Below are positions 46,744-53,959 of a DNA stretch of 64,000 nucleotides, in pieces; the stretch's first letter is position 1; every line of letters begins with the position of its first letter. The DNA lies in assembly GCF_016406325.1 (NCBI RefSeq), contig NZ_CP066370.1:1612001-1676000 (forward strand). Direction: 5' to 3'. Source of the stretch: Shewanella putrefaciens (GTDB lineage Bacteria; Pseudomonadota; Gammaproteobacteria; Enterobacterales; Shewanellaceae). The translations under genes and the position numbers were made by a program. The notes under the pieces were generated by a model. The model saw nothing but the letters and a program-made list of their open reading frames with translations, searched no databases and had not been told where the DNA came from.

Positions 46744-48192
46744 TTAGGCTTCGTCTGGTAGTTCTGACTCGTTATCAATTTCACCTTTACCTTTCATTTT
46801 CACTATCAGTAGGCCAGTGATGACTAAGGTTGAAATTACGCCCGCAACGGTTGATAGGGTCATTGGCAAACCCGCACCTAAGGTGGCTGAGTTTAGCAGG
46901 AAGGTGATAACCACGGTTGTCATAAACATTGCTGGAATTGTTGTGATCCAGTGCAGTTTATTATGGCGTAATAGGTAAGCAGAAGCCGTCCATAACATTA
47001 ATACTGCCGTCGCTTGGTTTGCGACGCCGAAGTAACGCCAAATCACACCAAAATCGACTTGAGTCAGCATGCCACCAATAATAAACAATGGGATAGCTAA
47101 CACTAAGCGTTTTGGCAGCGCAACTTGTGGCATTTTAAAGAATTCAGCCAAGATCAGGCGAGCTGAGCGGAAGGCCGTATCACCAGAAGTAATAGGTAGA
47201 ATAATGACACCTAGGATTGCCATAAAGCCACCAACTGCACCGAGTAAACCCGTAGAGGCTTCATATACTACGTTGGCAGGATTACCGGCCATGCCAGTGC
47301 TAAGACCTTCTACACCACCGAAGTAGGATAGAGCAATTGCACACCATAGTAATGCAATGATGCCCTCACCAATCATGGCACCAAAGAACACGAAGCGGCC
47401 ATTGGTTTCATTTTCGACACAACGTGCCATTAGCGGCGACTGGGTTGCATGAAAACCGGAAATCGCGCCACATGCGATAGTGATAAACAATGCAGGCCAA
47501 AGTGGCATATCTTTAGGGTTTAAGTTTTGGAAGAAATCTCCTGCTTGTACATTAGGCAGTAAAGTATGCTCGCTTGATAAAATAATCGCGAAGGCAAGAC
47601 CAAATGACATGAAAAACAGTAGCGCACCAAAGAAGGGGTACAGGCGGCCGATAATTTTATCTACGGGGACAACGGTAGCGATCAGATAATAACAGAAGAT
47701 AATACCAACGAAGATGCTGACATCCCAGCCTGTTAGCTTGCCTAGTAGCCCTGCAGGTGCAGAGATAAATACCACACCAACGAGCAACAATAGGATGATG
47801 GCAAATACATTCATAAAATGTTTTGCGCTCTTACCTAGGTATTTACCTGCTAGATTCGGGACGGATTGACCACCGTTACGGACTGACAACATTCCTGAGA
47901 AGTAGTCGTGTACAGCACCAGCAAAAATACACCCTATGACAATCCATAACATTGCTGCTGGACCATAGAGTGCGCCGAGGATAGGACCAAATATCGGACC
48001 AACACCAGCAATGTTCAGTAATTGGATTAAATAGACTTTACCCTTAGACATAGGTACATAGTCAACACCGTCAGTTTGAGTAAACGCAGGTGTTTGACGT
48101 TTAGCGTTGATACCGAAAACCTTTTCGACAAAAGCACCGTAAATAAAGTAACCGCCGATCAATAAACCGACACAGAGTAGGAACCACATCAT
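46744..48192 (-). CDS. Short CstA-type peptide/pyruvate transporter
   Basis: This 482-residue inner membrane protein of the CstA family has about 12-14 hydrophobic segments. The N-terminal domain is recognisable (GGYFIYG, GPIFGPILGALYGP, HDYFSGMLSVRNGG). E. coli CstA and BtsT are about 700 residues; this shorter form lacks the C-terminal extension, as in several Vibrio and Shewanella proteins. Substrates are likely peptides or pyruvate. A LytTR regulator gene lies 162 bp upstream, with direct repeats in the gap that suggest control by it. Confidence 0.85.
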   Translation of the reverse strand: MMWFLLCVGLLIGGYFIYGAFVEKVFGINAKRQTPAFTQTDGVDYVPMSKGKVYLIQLLNIAGVGPIFGPILGALYGPAAMLWIVIGCIFAGAVHDYFSGMLSVRNGGQSVPNLAGKYLGKSAKHFMNVFAIILLLLVGVVFISAPAGLLGKLTGWDVSIFVGIIFCYYLIATVVPVDKIIGRLYPFFGALLFFMSFGLAFAIILSSEHTLLPNVQAGDFFQNLNPKDMPLWPALFITIACGAISGFHATQSPLMARCVENETNGRFVFFGAMIGEGIIALLWCAIALSYFGGVEGLSTGMAGNPANVVYEASTGLLGAVGGFMAILGVIILPITSGDTAFRSARLILAEFFKMPQVALPKRLVLAIPLFIIGGMLTQVDFGVIWRYFGVANQATAVLMLWTASAYLLRHNKLHWITTIPAMFMTTVVITFLLNSATLGAGLPMTLSTVAGVISTLVITGLLIVKMKGKGEIDNESELPDEA

Positions 48193-48223
48193 TTTGTTAT
48201 CTCCCCATTTGAGTTGCGAGGAG

Positions 48224-48242
48224 TGTAAACAAGTTGTTTACA
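48224..48242. promoter_or_regulatory. Perfect 19-bp palindrome upstream of cstA-type gene
   Basis: TGTAAACAAGTTGTTTACA is a perfect palindrome with a single central base, 32 bp before the cstA-type start. It resembles the TyrR box TGTAAA-N6-TTTACA but has a spacer of seven. The cognate regulator is not identified. Confidence 0.55.
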
Positions 48243-48261
48243 TAAAACAGTGCAATCTTAC

Positions 48262-48310
48262 TTAGTGGTCGAAAATGTAGGGTTAGCGGCAATAGGATGG
48301 CTTGAGCGGT
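48262..48310 (-). promoter_or_regulatory. LytTR-type direct repeats upstream of cstA-type gene
   Basis: Read on the minus strand, ACCGCTCA (48303-48310), GCCGCTAA (48283-48290) and ACCACTAA (48262-48269) are direct repeats with starts 20 and 21 bp apart. They match, with few differences, the ACC[GA]CT[CT]A-N13 pair known for E. coli BtsR/YehT. The repeats lie between the lytTR gene and the cstA-type start. Confidence 0.65.
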
Positions 48311-48354
48311 TTTTTGTCAACATCAGTCTTTAGATGGAGAGGTACGCTTGTGGG

Positions 48355-49065
48355 TTATTGGAAACCAAAAAGCTGTTTTAAACTCTTAAGATAACGGCGT
48401 GACACAGGCACTTTCCCCCCTGAATGTGTTGTGACTTCTGCTCCAGTATCCAATAATTCAATTTCAGCAATGGCCTTAGGTGCGATTAAGTACTGACGAT
48501 GACAACGCACGAGTGGTGTTTTTTCTTCGAGTACTTTCAAGGTTAATTGGGTATGGACTTTGCCTTTTGTGCAAGCCACATGGATCCCACTTAAATCACT
48601 AAAGACATATTCAACATCCGCGATTGAGATGACTTTCAATTTGCTACCACTGTAGCAGGGCAGGTGCTCCAGACTTGTCGGAGCGATAGAACTCACGGCC
48701 TGTGGCGTGAGATTTTTACGCACATGTTTTAGTGTTTGGCAAAGTCGGTCGGCATCAATGGGTTTCAGTAAATAGTCAAAAGCATGATTATCAAAGGCCT
48801 TGACGGCAAATTCATCGTAAGCAGTGACAAATACAATTTTAGGTAGGTTATCGGGATCGAGCATAGCAATCAGCTCCATTCCAGAAATCCGCGGCATTTG
48901 AATATCAAGGAAAATAAGCTGAGGCTTTTCTTTGGCAATGATTTGTAATGCTTCTATTGCATTGCTGCATTGCCCTATGATTTCCAGATCGGCTTCTTGA
49001 CTGAGAAGTTCGGTGAGTTCTTCACGAGCAAAAGGTTCATCATCAACAATTAAACAAGTGATCAC
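48355..49065 (-). CDS. LytTR family response regulator (BtsR/YehT-like)
   Basis: This 236-residue regulator has a receiver domain (about 1-120: DDEPFAREEL, phosphoacceptor aspartate in LIFLDIQMPRISG at about 54, and the LLKPID lysine) and a C-terminal LytTR DNA-binding domain (about 135-235: VRCHRQYLI and PVSRRYLKSLK). It overlaps the sensor gene by four bases. The downstream neighbour is the CstA-type transporter, the usual BtsR target, and repeats resembling its site precede that gene. Confidence 0.9.
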   Translation of the reverse strand: MITCLIVDDEPFAREELTELLSQEADLEIIGQCSNAIEALQIIAKEKPQLIFLDIQMPRISGMELIAMLDPDNLPKIVFVTAYDEFAVKAFDNHAFDYLLKPIDADRLCQTLKHVRKNLTPQAVSSIAPTSLEHLPCYSGSKLKVISIADVEYVFSDLSGIHVACTKGKVHTQLTLKVLEEKTPLVRCHRQYLIAPKAIAEIELLDTGAEVTTHSGGKVPVSRRYLKSLKQLFGFQ

Positions 49066-50744
49066 GTATTGGTTTCCATAGGTTCAATTGGAAGGCGGAT
49101 AATGACGCGAGTGTATACATCTCGCTCACATTCTACAGTTATGCCGTATTGTTCGCCAAATAGGTTTTGGATACGCTTATGGACTAAGCTCATACCCAGC
49201 CCTTCAGACCCCGAAGTCGGCTCATATAAACCAGCATTATCAGTAACATCTAGTTCTAAAATGTTGTTTTCCAATTTGCCTGTTACTTTAATTTGTCCTT
49301 GTTCAATCATATGAGATGTACCGTGCTTTACGGCATTTTCAATGATAGGCTGCAAGGTAAATGCAGGTACCTTACAGGGATATAAGGGTTCAGGAATTGC
49401 GATGTTGACCTGTAATTTATCAATAAAACGCGCTTTTTCAATAGTGAGATAGGATGCGATGTGATCTAACTCATCTCCAAGGGTAACTAGGCCTGTTGTA
49501 CGCTTAAGATTAATACGCAAAAATTGTGATAATTGCTGTAATAGCTGTTTTGACATATCAGGATCGCGTTTGATAATGGCACTAATAGTATTGAGAGCAT
49601 TAAACAAAAAGTGTGGATTAACCTGCGCTTGGAGCAATTTTAATTCGGCTTGAGTGAGTAAATTTTGTTGTTGCTCGAAGCGACCATATAGGATTTGATT
49701 CGATAATAGCCGTGCAATACCTTCACCTAACGTTCTATTAATATTCAAAAATAGCTTATTCTTAGGTTCATACAGTTTAATTGTACCTATAACTTCATTA
49801 TCACTACGCAGTGGAATCACGAGGCTAGAGCCCAATTTACATTGACTTGAAATTGAGCAGGCATAGGGGGTTTCAACGCCATCGGCAAACATCACTTTAT
49901 TCTGGTTAATGGCTTCTAGGGTTATTTGAGATGAAATAGGCGTCCCTGGAAGATGATGATCAGCTCCTATACCAATAAAAGCTAAGAGTTTTTCTCTATC
50001 TGTGATCGCAACTGCACCGACATTGGTTTCTTGGATCACAATCTGTGCAACTTTACCGCTACTTTCCTCATTAAATCCTTTAGAAAGTAAACCTACACTC
50101 CGCTCAGCAATTTTTAGGGCCTTGGTTGAAAAGCTCGAGGAAAGCTTATCAAACATGGTTTTTTGATCGCGGATCATACTCATAAATAGAGCCGCACCGA
50201 TAGAGTTGACGAGTAACATAGGTGGTGCAATTTGGCGAACCAATTCCCATGCGGCGTTAAATGGGCTTGCAATCAGTAAGATAATACTCATTTGCATCAT
50301 CTCTGCGTAAAAGGTGACTAAACAAACCAGCAGTGGATTATAGATAAGTTCACTTTTACCTGCTCTACGCAGATAAAAACCAATCATACCGGCAGACAAT
50401 CCCTCCATCGTTGTCGATATGGCACAGGCAACATCTGTAAACCCTCCCATAGTATAACGATGCAGCCCACCTGTGAGTCCAACAAGAAAACCAGTAACTG
50501 GCCCCCCCAATAATCCACCGAGTACCGCTCCCATGGCACGAGTATTCGCAATTGCACCGGACGTTTGTTCACCAAAGTAGGTTGCCATAATGCAGAAACA
50601 AGAAAAAATCAGATAGATGAAAACCTTGTGGGGCAGCCGAGGAGAGGTCTCGGCAAAAAGCTTAAATAATGGGGTTTTACTGACTAAGTAAACGATCACT
50701 AAATACAGTGACATCTGTTGGGTCAGTAATAGGATCAAGGACAT
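49062..50744 (-). CDS. LytS/BtsS-type sensor histidine kinase
   Basis: This 560-residue membrane kinase has an N-terminal 5TM-LYT sensor (about 1-190, with GGPVTGFLVGLTGGLHRYTMGG), a GAF-like domain (about 225-350), and a His_kinase/HATPase_c module (about 360-560: QVNPHFLFNALNTISAI with the phosphorylated histidine, LQPIIENAVKHG N-box and DNAGL). It is the LytS family architecture of BtsS, which senses extracellular pyruvate in E. coli. The ligand here is unproven. It overlaps the lytTR gene by four bases. Confidence 0.92.
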   Translation of the reverse strand: MSLILLLTQQMSLYLVIVYLVSKTPLFKLFAETSPRLPHKVFIYLIFSCFCIMATYFGEQTSGAIANTRAMGAVLGGLLGGPVTGFLVGLTGGLHRYTMGGFTDVACAISTTMEGLSAGMIGFYLRRAGKSELIYNPLLVCLVTFYAEMMQMSIILLIASPFNAAWELVRQIAPPMLLVNSIGAALFMSMIRDQKTMFDKLSSSFSTKALKIAERSVGLLSKGFNEESSGKVAQIVIQETNVGAVAITDREKLLAFIGIGADHHLPGTPISSQITLEAINQNKVMFADGVETPYACSISSQCKLGSSLVIPLRSDNEVIGTIKLYEPKNKLFLNINRTLGEGIARLLSNQILYGRFEQQQNLLTQAELKLLQAQVNPHFLFNALNTISAIIKRDPDMSKQLLQQLSQFLRINLKRTTGLVTLGDELDHIASYLTIEKARFIDKLQVNIAIPEPLYPCKVPAFTLQPIIENAVKHGTSHMIEQGQIKVTGKLENNILELDVTDNAGLYEPTSGSEGLGMSLVHKRIQNLFGEQYGITVECERDVYTRVIIRLPIEPMETNT

Positions 50745-50872
50745 AATGGCTCACATTATCGTCACAGATGTCGGCGTACAGATTCAAATTGACAGTATGT
50801 GCGCGAGATCAGAGTTAAAATTTAACAGTTCGGATATAAAGAACAATATTAATTGCATCTTTTGGAGAGGGT

Positions 50873-51115
50873 ATGTCCGATTCTGTTCACGGTCATGATG
50901 TTATGGCGCTGATGGTAGCCCATGGTGACGCTATTTTAAAGTCTGAATTGATTTCCCTGATGGCACAAACATTTGGTGAGTCTGCTCGCTATCATACTTG
51001 CAGTATTGAGGGATTAACTGCATCGGAGTTGATTGATTTTTTAGTGACTAAAGGTAAGTGCCAAGAAACTTTGCAGGGAATGACTGTTGTTGCAGGACGT
51101 CAATGTCATCACTGA
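50873..51115 (+). CDS. yecH: YecH family metal-binding protein
   Basis: This 80-residue protein has a YecH-like layout: HGHDVMALMVAHGD near the start, RYHTCS in the middle, and a C-terminal RQCHH. His/Cys residues suggest metal binding. A strong SD (GGAGAGG) precedes the ATG. It is transcribed divergently from the sensor kinase gene. Confidence 0.85.
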   Translation: MSDSVHGHDVMALMVAHGDAILKSELISLMAQTFGESARYHTCSIEGLTASELIDFLVTKGKCQETLQGMTVVAGRQCHH

Positions 51116-51199
51116 TTATCCTTACTAACTTGAAGTGTGTTCGAGCGTGTTGATATTTAGAGATTGAGATTAAATAACCCTAAGCATCACACGCTTTTG

Positions 51200-51541
51200 T
51201 CAGGTATCTTCTTCCTCTTTATTAATGAGTCGATATTGTTCATCTGTTGAACGATGGCTGAATTCGTCAATTAACATTCGCAGTAACCGCGACTTTGCAA
51301 TTTTGGTTGCTTTTGAAAGGTTATCGAGCTGGGAGATACTGGTTTCTGTTAGGGTAAAAGTGGCATGTCGATATATTTTTACTGATTTTTTATTTAACCC
51401 TTGATTCCCCATTTTTGGGGCTGCAGTTAATTGACTCTCTTTACCCAAGGCGTAATTATTCGCATCTTCGATAAAATCATCCACAGAAATAGGGGTGATA
51501 ATGTGTTTGGGTTTCTTGCGTTTAAGATCAGTTAAGCTCAT
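51200..51541 (-). CDS. Putative ParA partner, ribbon-helix-helix-like protein
   Basis: This 113-residue protein starts MSLTDLKRKKPKHIITPISVDDF and ends in a KSVKIYRHATFTLTETSISQL and SKATKIAKSRLLRMLIDEF pattern that resembles a ribbon-helix-helix fold. It overlaps the ParA stop by 14 bases, so it is coupled to it, like ParG beside ParF. A longer in-frame extension to 51658 lies inside parA and is not favoured. A DNA-binding adaptor role is inferred. Confidence 0.6.
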   Translation of the reverse strand: MSLTDLKRKKPKHIITPISVDDFIEDANNYALGKESQLTAAPKMGNQGLNKKSVKIYRHATFTLTETSISQLDNLSKATKIAKSRLLRMLIDEFSHRSTDEQYRLINKEEEDT

Positions 51542-52196
51542 AGCTATTTTCTGGTGGTAATGTGAATAATTCATCCACAATGGCACGAATTTCATCAGCG
51601 GCTTTTCCATCGGGTTCGATTTCGATGACAGAAGAGCCTTTTTCTTCACTATCATCATAAATGTTACGACAAAAAGTGACCGAGTTGAGTACCTTCAATC
51701 CAAAGGACTGTACAACTTCTTTGGCTTCTAAAATCCGCTTAAATTGTGTAGGAAGTGCAGGGCATTGCGTGAGCACAATAGTGGCAACCATTTTAGGATT
51801 GACCATTTTACAGGTGCTGAGCATATCTTCCATGTGGGGTAGCGTTTTAAGATCCCGCCTTTTGGGTCTTAAAGGGATCACAACATAGGCTGCGACTGAC
51901 ATCGCAGCGCGCATTGCAAGGTTATCTTGGCCACCACAGTCTACTATCACGTAATCGAATCGCTCATTTAAGCTGAGTAAATCGTTACGTATTTTCCCGT
52001 AGAGTTGAATACAGTTAATCGGGGGTAAACTTGGGTCATTATTTCTGGCTTGGATCCAATCTGAAGTCGTTCGCTGTGGATCGCAGTCAACCATAAGAAC
52101 ATTGGCTTGAGATTTTTGCTTGATATAAACCGCGATATTTTGTGCGAGACAACTTTTACCGCTTCCTCCTTTCTCTCCGCCTACCAGCAATATCAT
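51528..52196 (-). CDS. ParA family ATPase (ParF-like)
   Basis: This 222-residue ATPase has a deviant Walker A, KGGSGKS (about 9-15), a Walker A' DCDPQ (about 38), and Walker B YVIVDCGGQD (about 86-95). The short ParA (Ib/ParF) type usually works with a small DNA-binding partner encoded just downstream, as seen here. Chromosomal copies may segregate DNA or position other cargo. No plasmid replication gene is nearby, so it could be a relic or a cargo positioning system. Confidence 0.88.
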   Translation of the reverse strand: MILLVGGEKGGSGKSCLAQNIAVYIKQKSQANVLMVDCDPQRTTSDWIQARNNDPSLPPINCIQLYGKIRNDLLSLNERFDYVIVDCGGQDNLAMRAAMSVAAYVVIPLRPKRRDLKTLPHMEDMLSTCKMVNPKMVATIVLTQCPALPTQFKRILEAKEVVQSFGLKVLNSVTFCRNIYDDSEEKGSSVIEIEPDGKAADEIRAIVDELFTLPPENSYELN

Positions 52197-52211
52197 GGTG
52201 ACATCCTCTGA

Positions 52212-52233
52212 CTGAATCTTTGAATTAATTCAG
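52212..52233. promoter_or_regulatory. Inverted repeats upstream of the ParA gene
   Basis: CTGAAT (52212-52217) and ATTCAG (52228-52233) flank the palindrome TGAATTAATTCA (52221-52232). They lie 16-37 bp before the parA start and could be an operator or a small centromere-like site for the partner protein. Confidence 0.4.
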
Positions 52234-52273
52234 TGTAGAACAGCCCCATGAACCCTGCATAGCTCGAATCAAA

Positions 52274-52576
52274 TTAAAGTAATTGCATGGCAATATGATA
52301 GCTTTTCTCGTGGCATTGAGCGCAGCGACAGACTTGACCTTTTACGCTATTTTCTTCGGGAGTATGGGGATTGAAAGTGACCTCAACTAGCTCGCCGAGT
52401 GCGAAAGGATGTTTATAGTCAAACATGATACCCTTCCTCGCTAAGTCAATACAGACACCATCATCACAATGGCTAACGCCATCTTGATCGATCCAATTTA
52501 GGAGTACTCGTTCTGCTTCCATATCGACTCGCAGAGAGGCGCGTTTTTCTTCAAAGCCACTATGATGCTCACCCAT
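52274..52576 (-). CDS. PilZ domain protein
   Basis: This 100-residue single-domain protein has the PilZ RxxxR motif (RASLR, about 12-16) and the following CIDLARKGIMF in place of the usual DxSxxG; the serine is replaced by alanine, so c-di-GMP affinity may be reduced. Two cysteine pairs (HCDDGVC and CRCAQC) are unusual for the fold and could bind metal. It lies upstream of the parA cassette on the same strand. Confidence 0.8.
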   Translation of the reverse strand: MGEHHSGFEEKRASLRVDMEAERVLLNWIDQDGVSHCDDGVCIDLARKGIMFDYKHPFALGELVEVTFNPHTPEENSVKGQVCRCAQCHEKSYHIAMQLL

Positions 52577-52730
52577 AATTTAATTGCCTTGTAAATAATT
52601 GATCTTTGTAGAACTAGCATAATTGCTTTTTGGCAGAATACCAATGTGAAAGCGAGGTCTTTGGTGAGAGTTTTAAATAAGGACGGTAGTGCCACTGAAT
52701 GGGGACAATGGCACTGACTCGGGTATGTGA

Positions 52731-53135
52731 TTAGTTGTCGTATTCTTGATTTTTTGGGTAAGGCATTTTTAGTTGGCCCCAACGGATCACAATTACGGTT
52801 GCAGCTAAGATTAAGGTTGATAGTGAAATGGCTGCAATTCGCCAATCATCCATACTTTTCATATCCAAAATCAGATAACGCGCTAATGCTACGATAGCAA
52901 TATACAGTGGCATCCGTACGGGTAATTTACCCGATTCAGCGTAGTTGGCCACCATAGCTAAGACTTCAAGATAAATAAACAGTAAGAGTAAGTCTGCGAG
53001 CGCTACCGCACCAGCATTAAAAATATGAACAATTTCCTGTCCAATTGCGACGACTGTTGCAATAGCAATAATGATTAATACGAAATGTTCTACGGCTTTA
53101 AGGCCTTTTGCCCCGTATTGACGATAAAATGGCAT
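52731..53135 (-). CDS. psiE: PsiE family membrane protein
   Basis: This 134-residue protein has about four membrane segments and the PsiE family pattern (FVLIIIAIATVVAIGQEIV, LLLLFIYLEVLAMVANY, PLYIAIVALARYLILDMK). E. coli PsiE (136) is induced by phosphate starvation; no Pho box was recognised here. It is monocistronic. The 283-bp gap to the DUF2062 gene shows no further gene. Confidence 0.88.
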   Translation of the reverse strand: MPFYRQYGAKGLKAVEHFVLIIIAIATVVAIGQEIVHIFNAGAVALADLLLLFIYLEVLAMVANYAESGKLPVRMPLYIAIVALARYLILDMKSMDDWRIAAISLSTLILAATVIVIRWGQLKMPYPKNQEYDN

Positions 53136-53418
53136 ATAAACTCCCTACGCAATATTTTTATAAATAGTAACAGCAAAAGTGGGTTAATTAGGGAAAAGTG
53201 CGTGAATTCTCTGTGACTCAATTCACAAGATAGATATCGGCCACAGTATAAAGAGGTAGGCGTTAATCTATGGGGGCATAGAAAACATTAATGTACCAAC
53301 AGAACACCGATAATGTTGAACTATTCAGGTATTTAATTTCTATCATCAAAAAGTATACAGGGAGCACAAATTTTAAGTAGTTAAGCTATCGATAGGAGTA
53401 AGTTAGCTATCAACGAAA

Positions 53419-53928
53419 CTACTTATGTTGGCGTTTTTGCCATTTAAACATAATGGAATATTTCCACAAATTACTGATAAGCAAATAACCAATCGAAGAA
53501 AAAATTACACCTAATACCAAACAACCGACTAAAAACGCAGGGCCAATTGTTGTGAGTGATGACTCAATCCATTGCCAACTGGCTTCGAAGGCAAATTCCT
53601 GCGGGGCATGGTCTAAAATTTTTGCGCCCAATAAATAAGCACCATAAAACATCACAGGCATAGTGAGTGGATTCGTAATCCATACTAATGCAACGGATAC
53701 GGGGATATTGACATTAAATAGAATGGCAAATGCCGCTGCTGCAACCATTTGGAAAGGCATAGGGATCCATGCGACAAAAAGACCAACAGCAAAAGCGCCG
53801 GGGGCGGATTTTCGGTTCAGCGCCCAAAGATTTGGGTTGTGTAGTAAGCGCCCAAATATGCGTAAATGTTTATGTTCACGTAGGGTTTCAGGCTTAGGCA
53901 TAAATTTTTTGATTAATTTTTTTGGCAT
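53419..53928 (-). CDS. DUF2062 family membrane protein
   Basis: This 169-residue protein has a basic N-terminus, then a DUF2062 region (about 40-155) with hydrophobic segments around AVGLFVAWIPMPFQMVAAA, a WITNPLTMPVMFYGAY motif and a final membrane helix. The function is unknown, but the gene often neighbours comEC in gammaproteobacteria. It starts 31 bp from the divergent comEC start, so promoters must overlap. Confidence 0.85.
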   Translation of the reverse strand: MPKKLIKKFMPKPETLREHKHLRIFGRLLHNPNLWALNRKSAPGAFAVGLFVAWIPMPFQMVAAAAFAILFNVNIPVSVALVWITNPLTMPVMFYGAYLLGAKILDHAPQEFAFEASWQWIESSLTTIGPAFLVGCLVLGVIFSSIGYLLISNLWKYSIMFKWQKRQHK

Positions 53929-53959
53929 AGCTGAAATTGCTGTCTTAACTTAATTCACT

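Noticed and set aside
48224-48242. TyrR box
   Set aside because: The spacer between TGTAAA and TTTACA is seven, not six.
51116-51199. Long-range pairing AGCGTG/CACGCT after yecH as a terminator
   Set aside because: The loop exceeds 30 bases and the stem is interrupted by a bulge.
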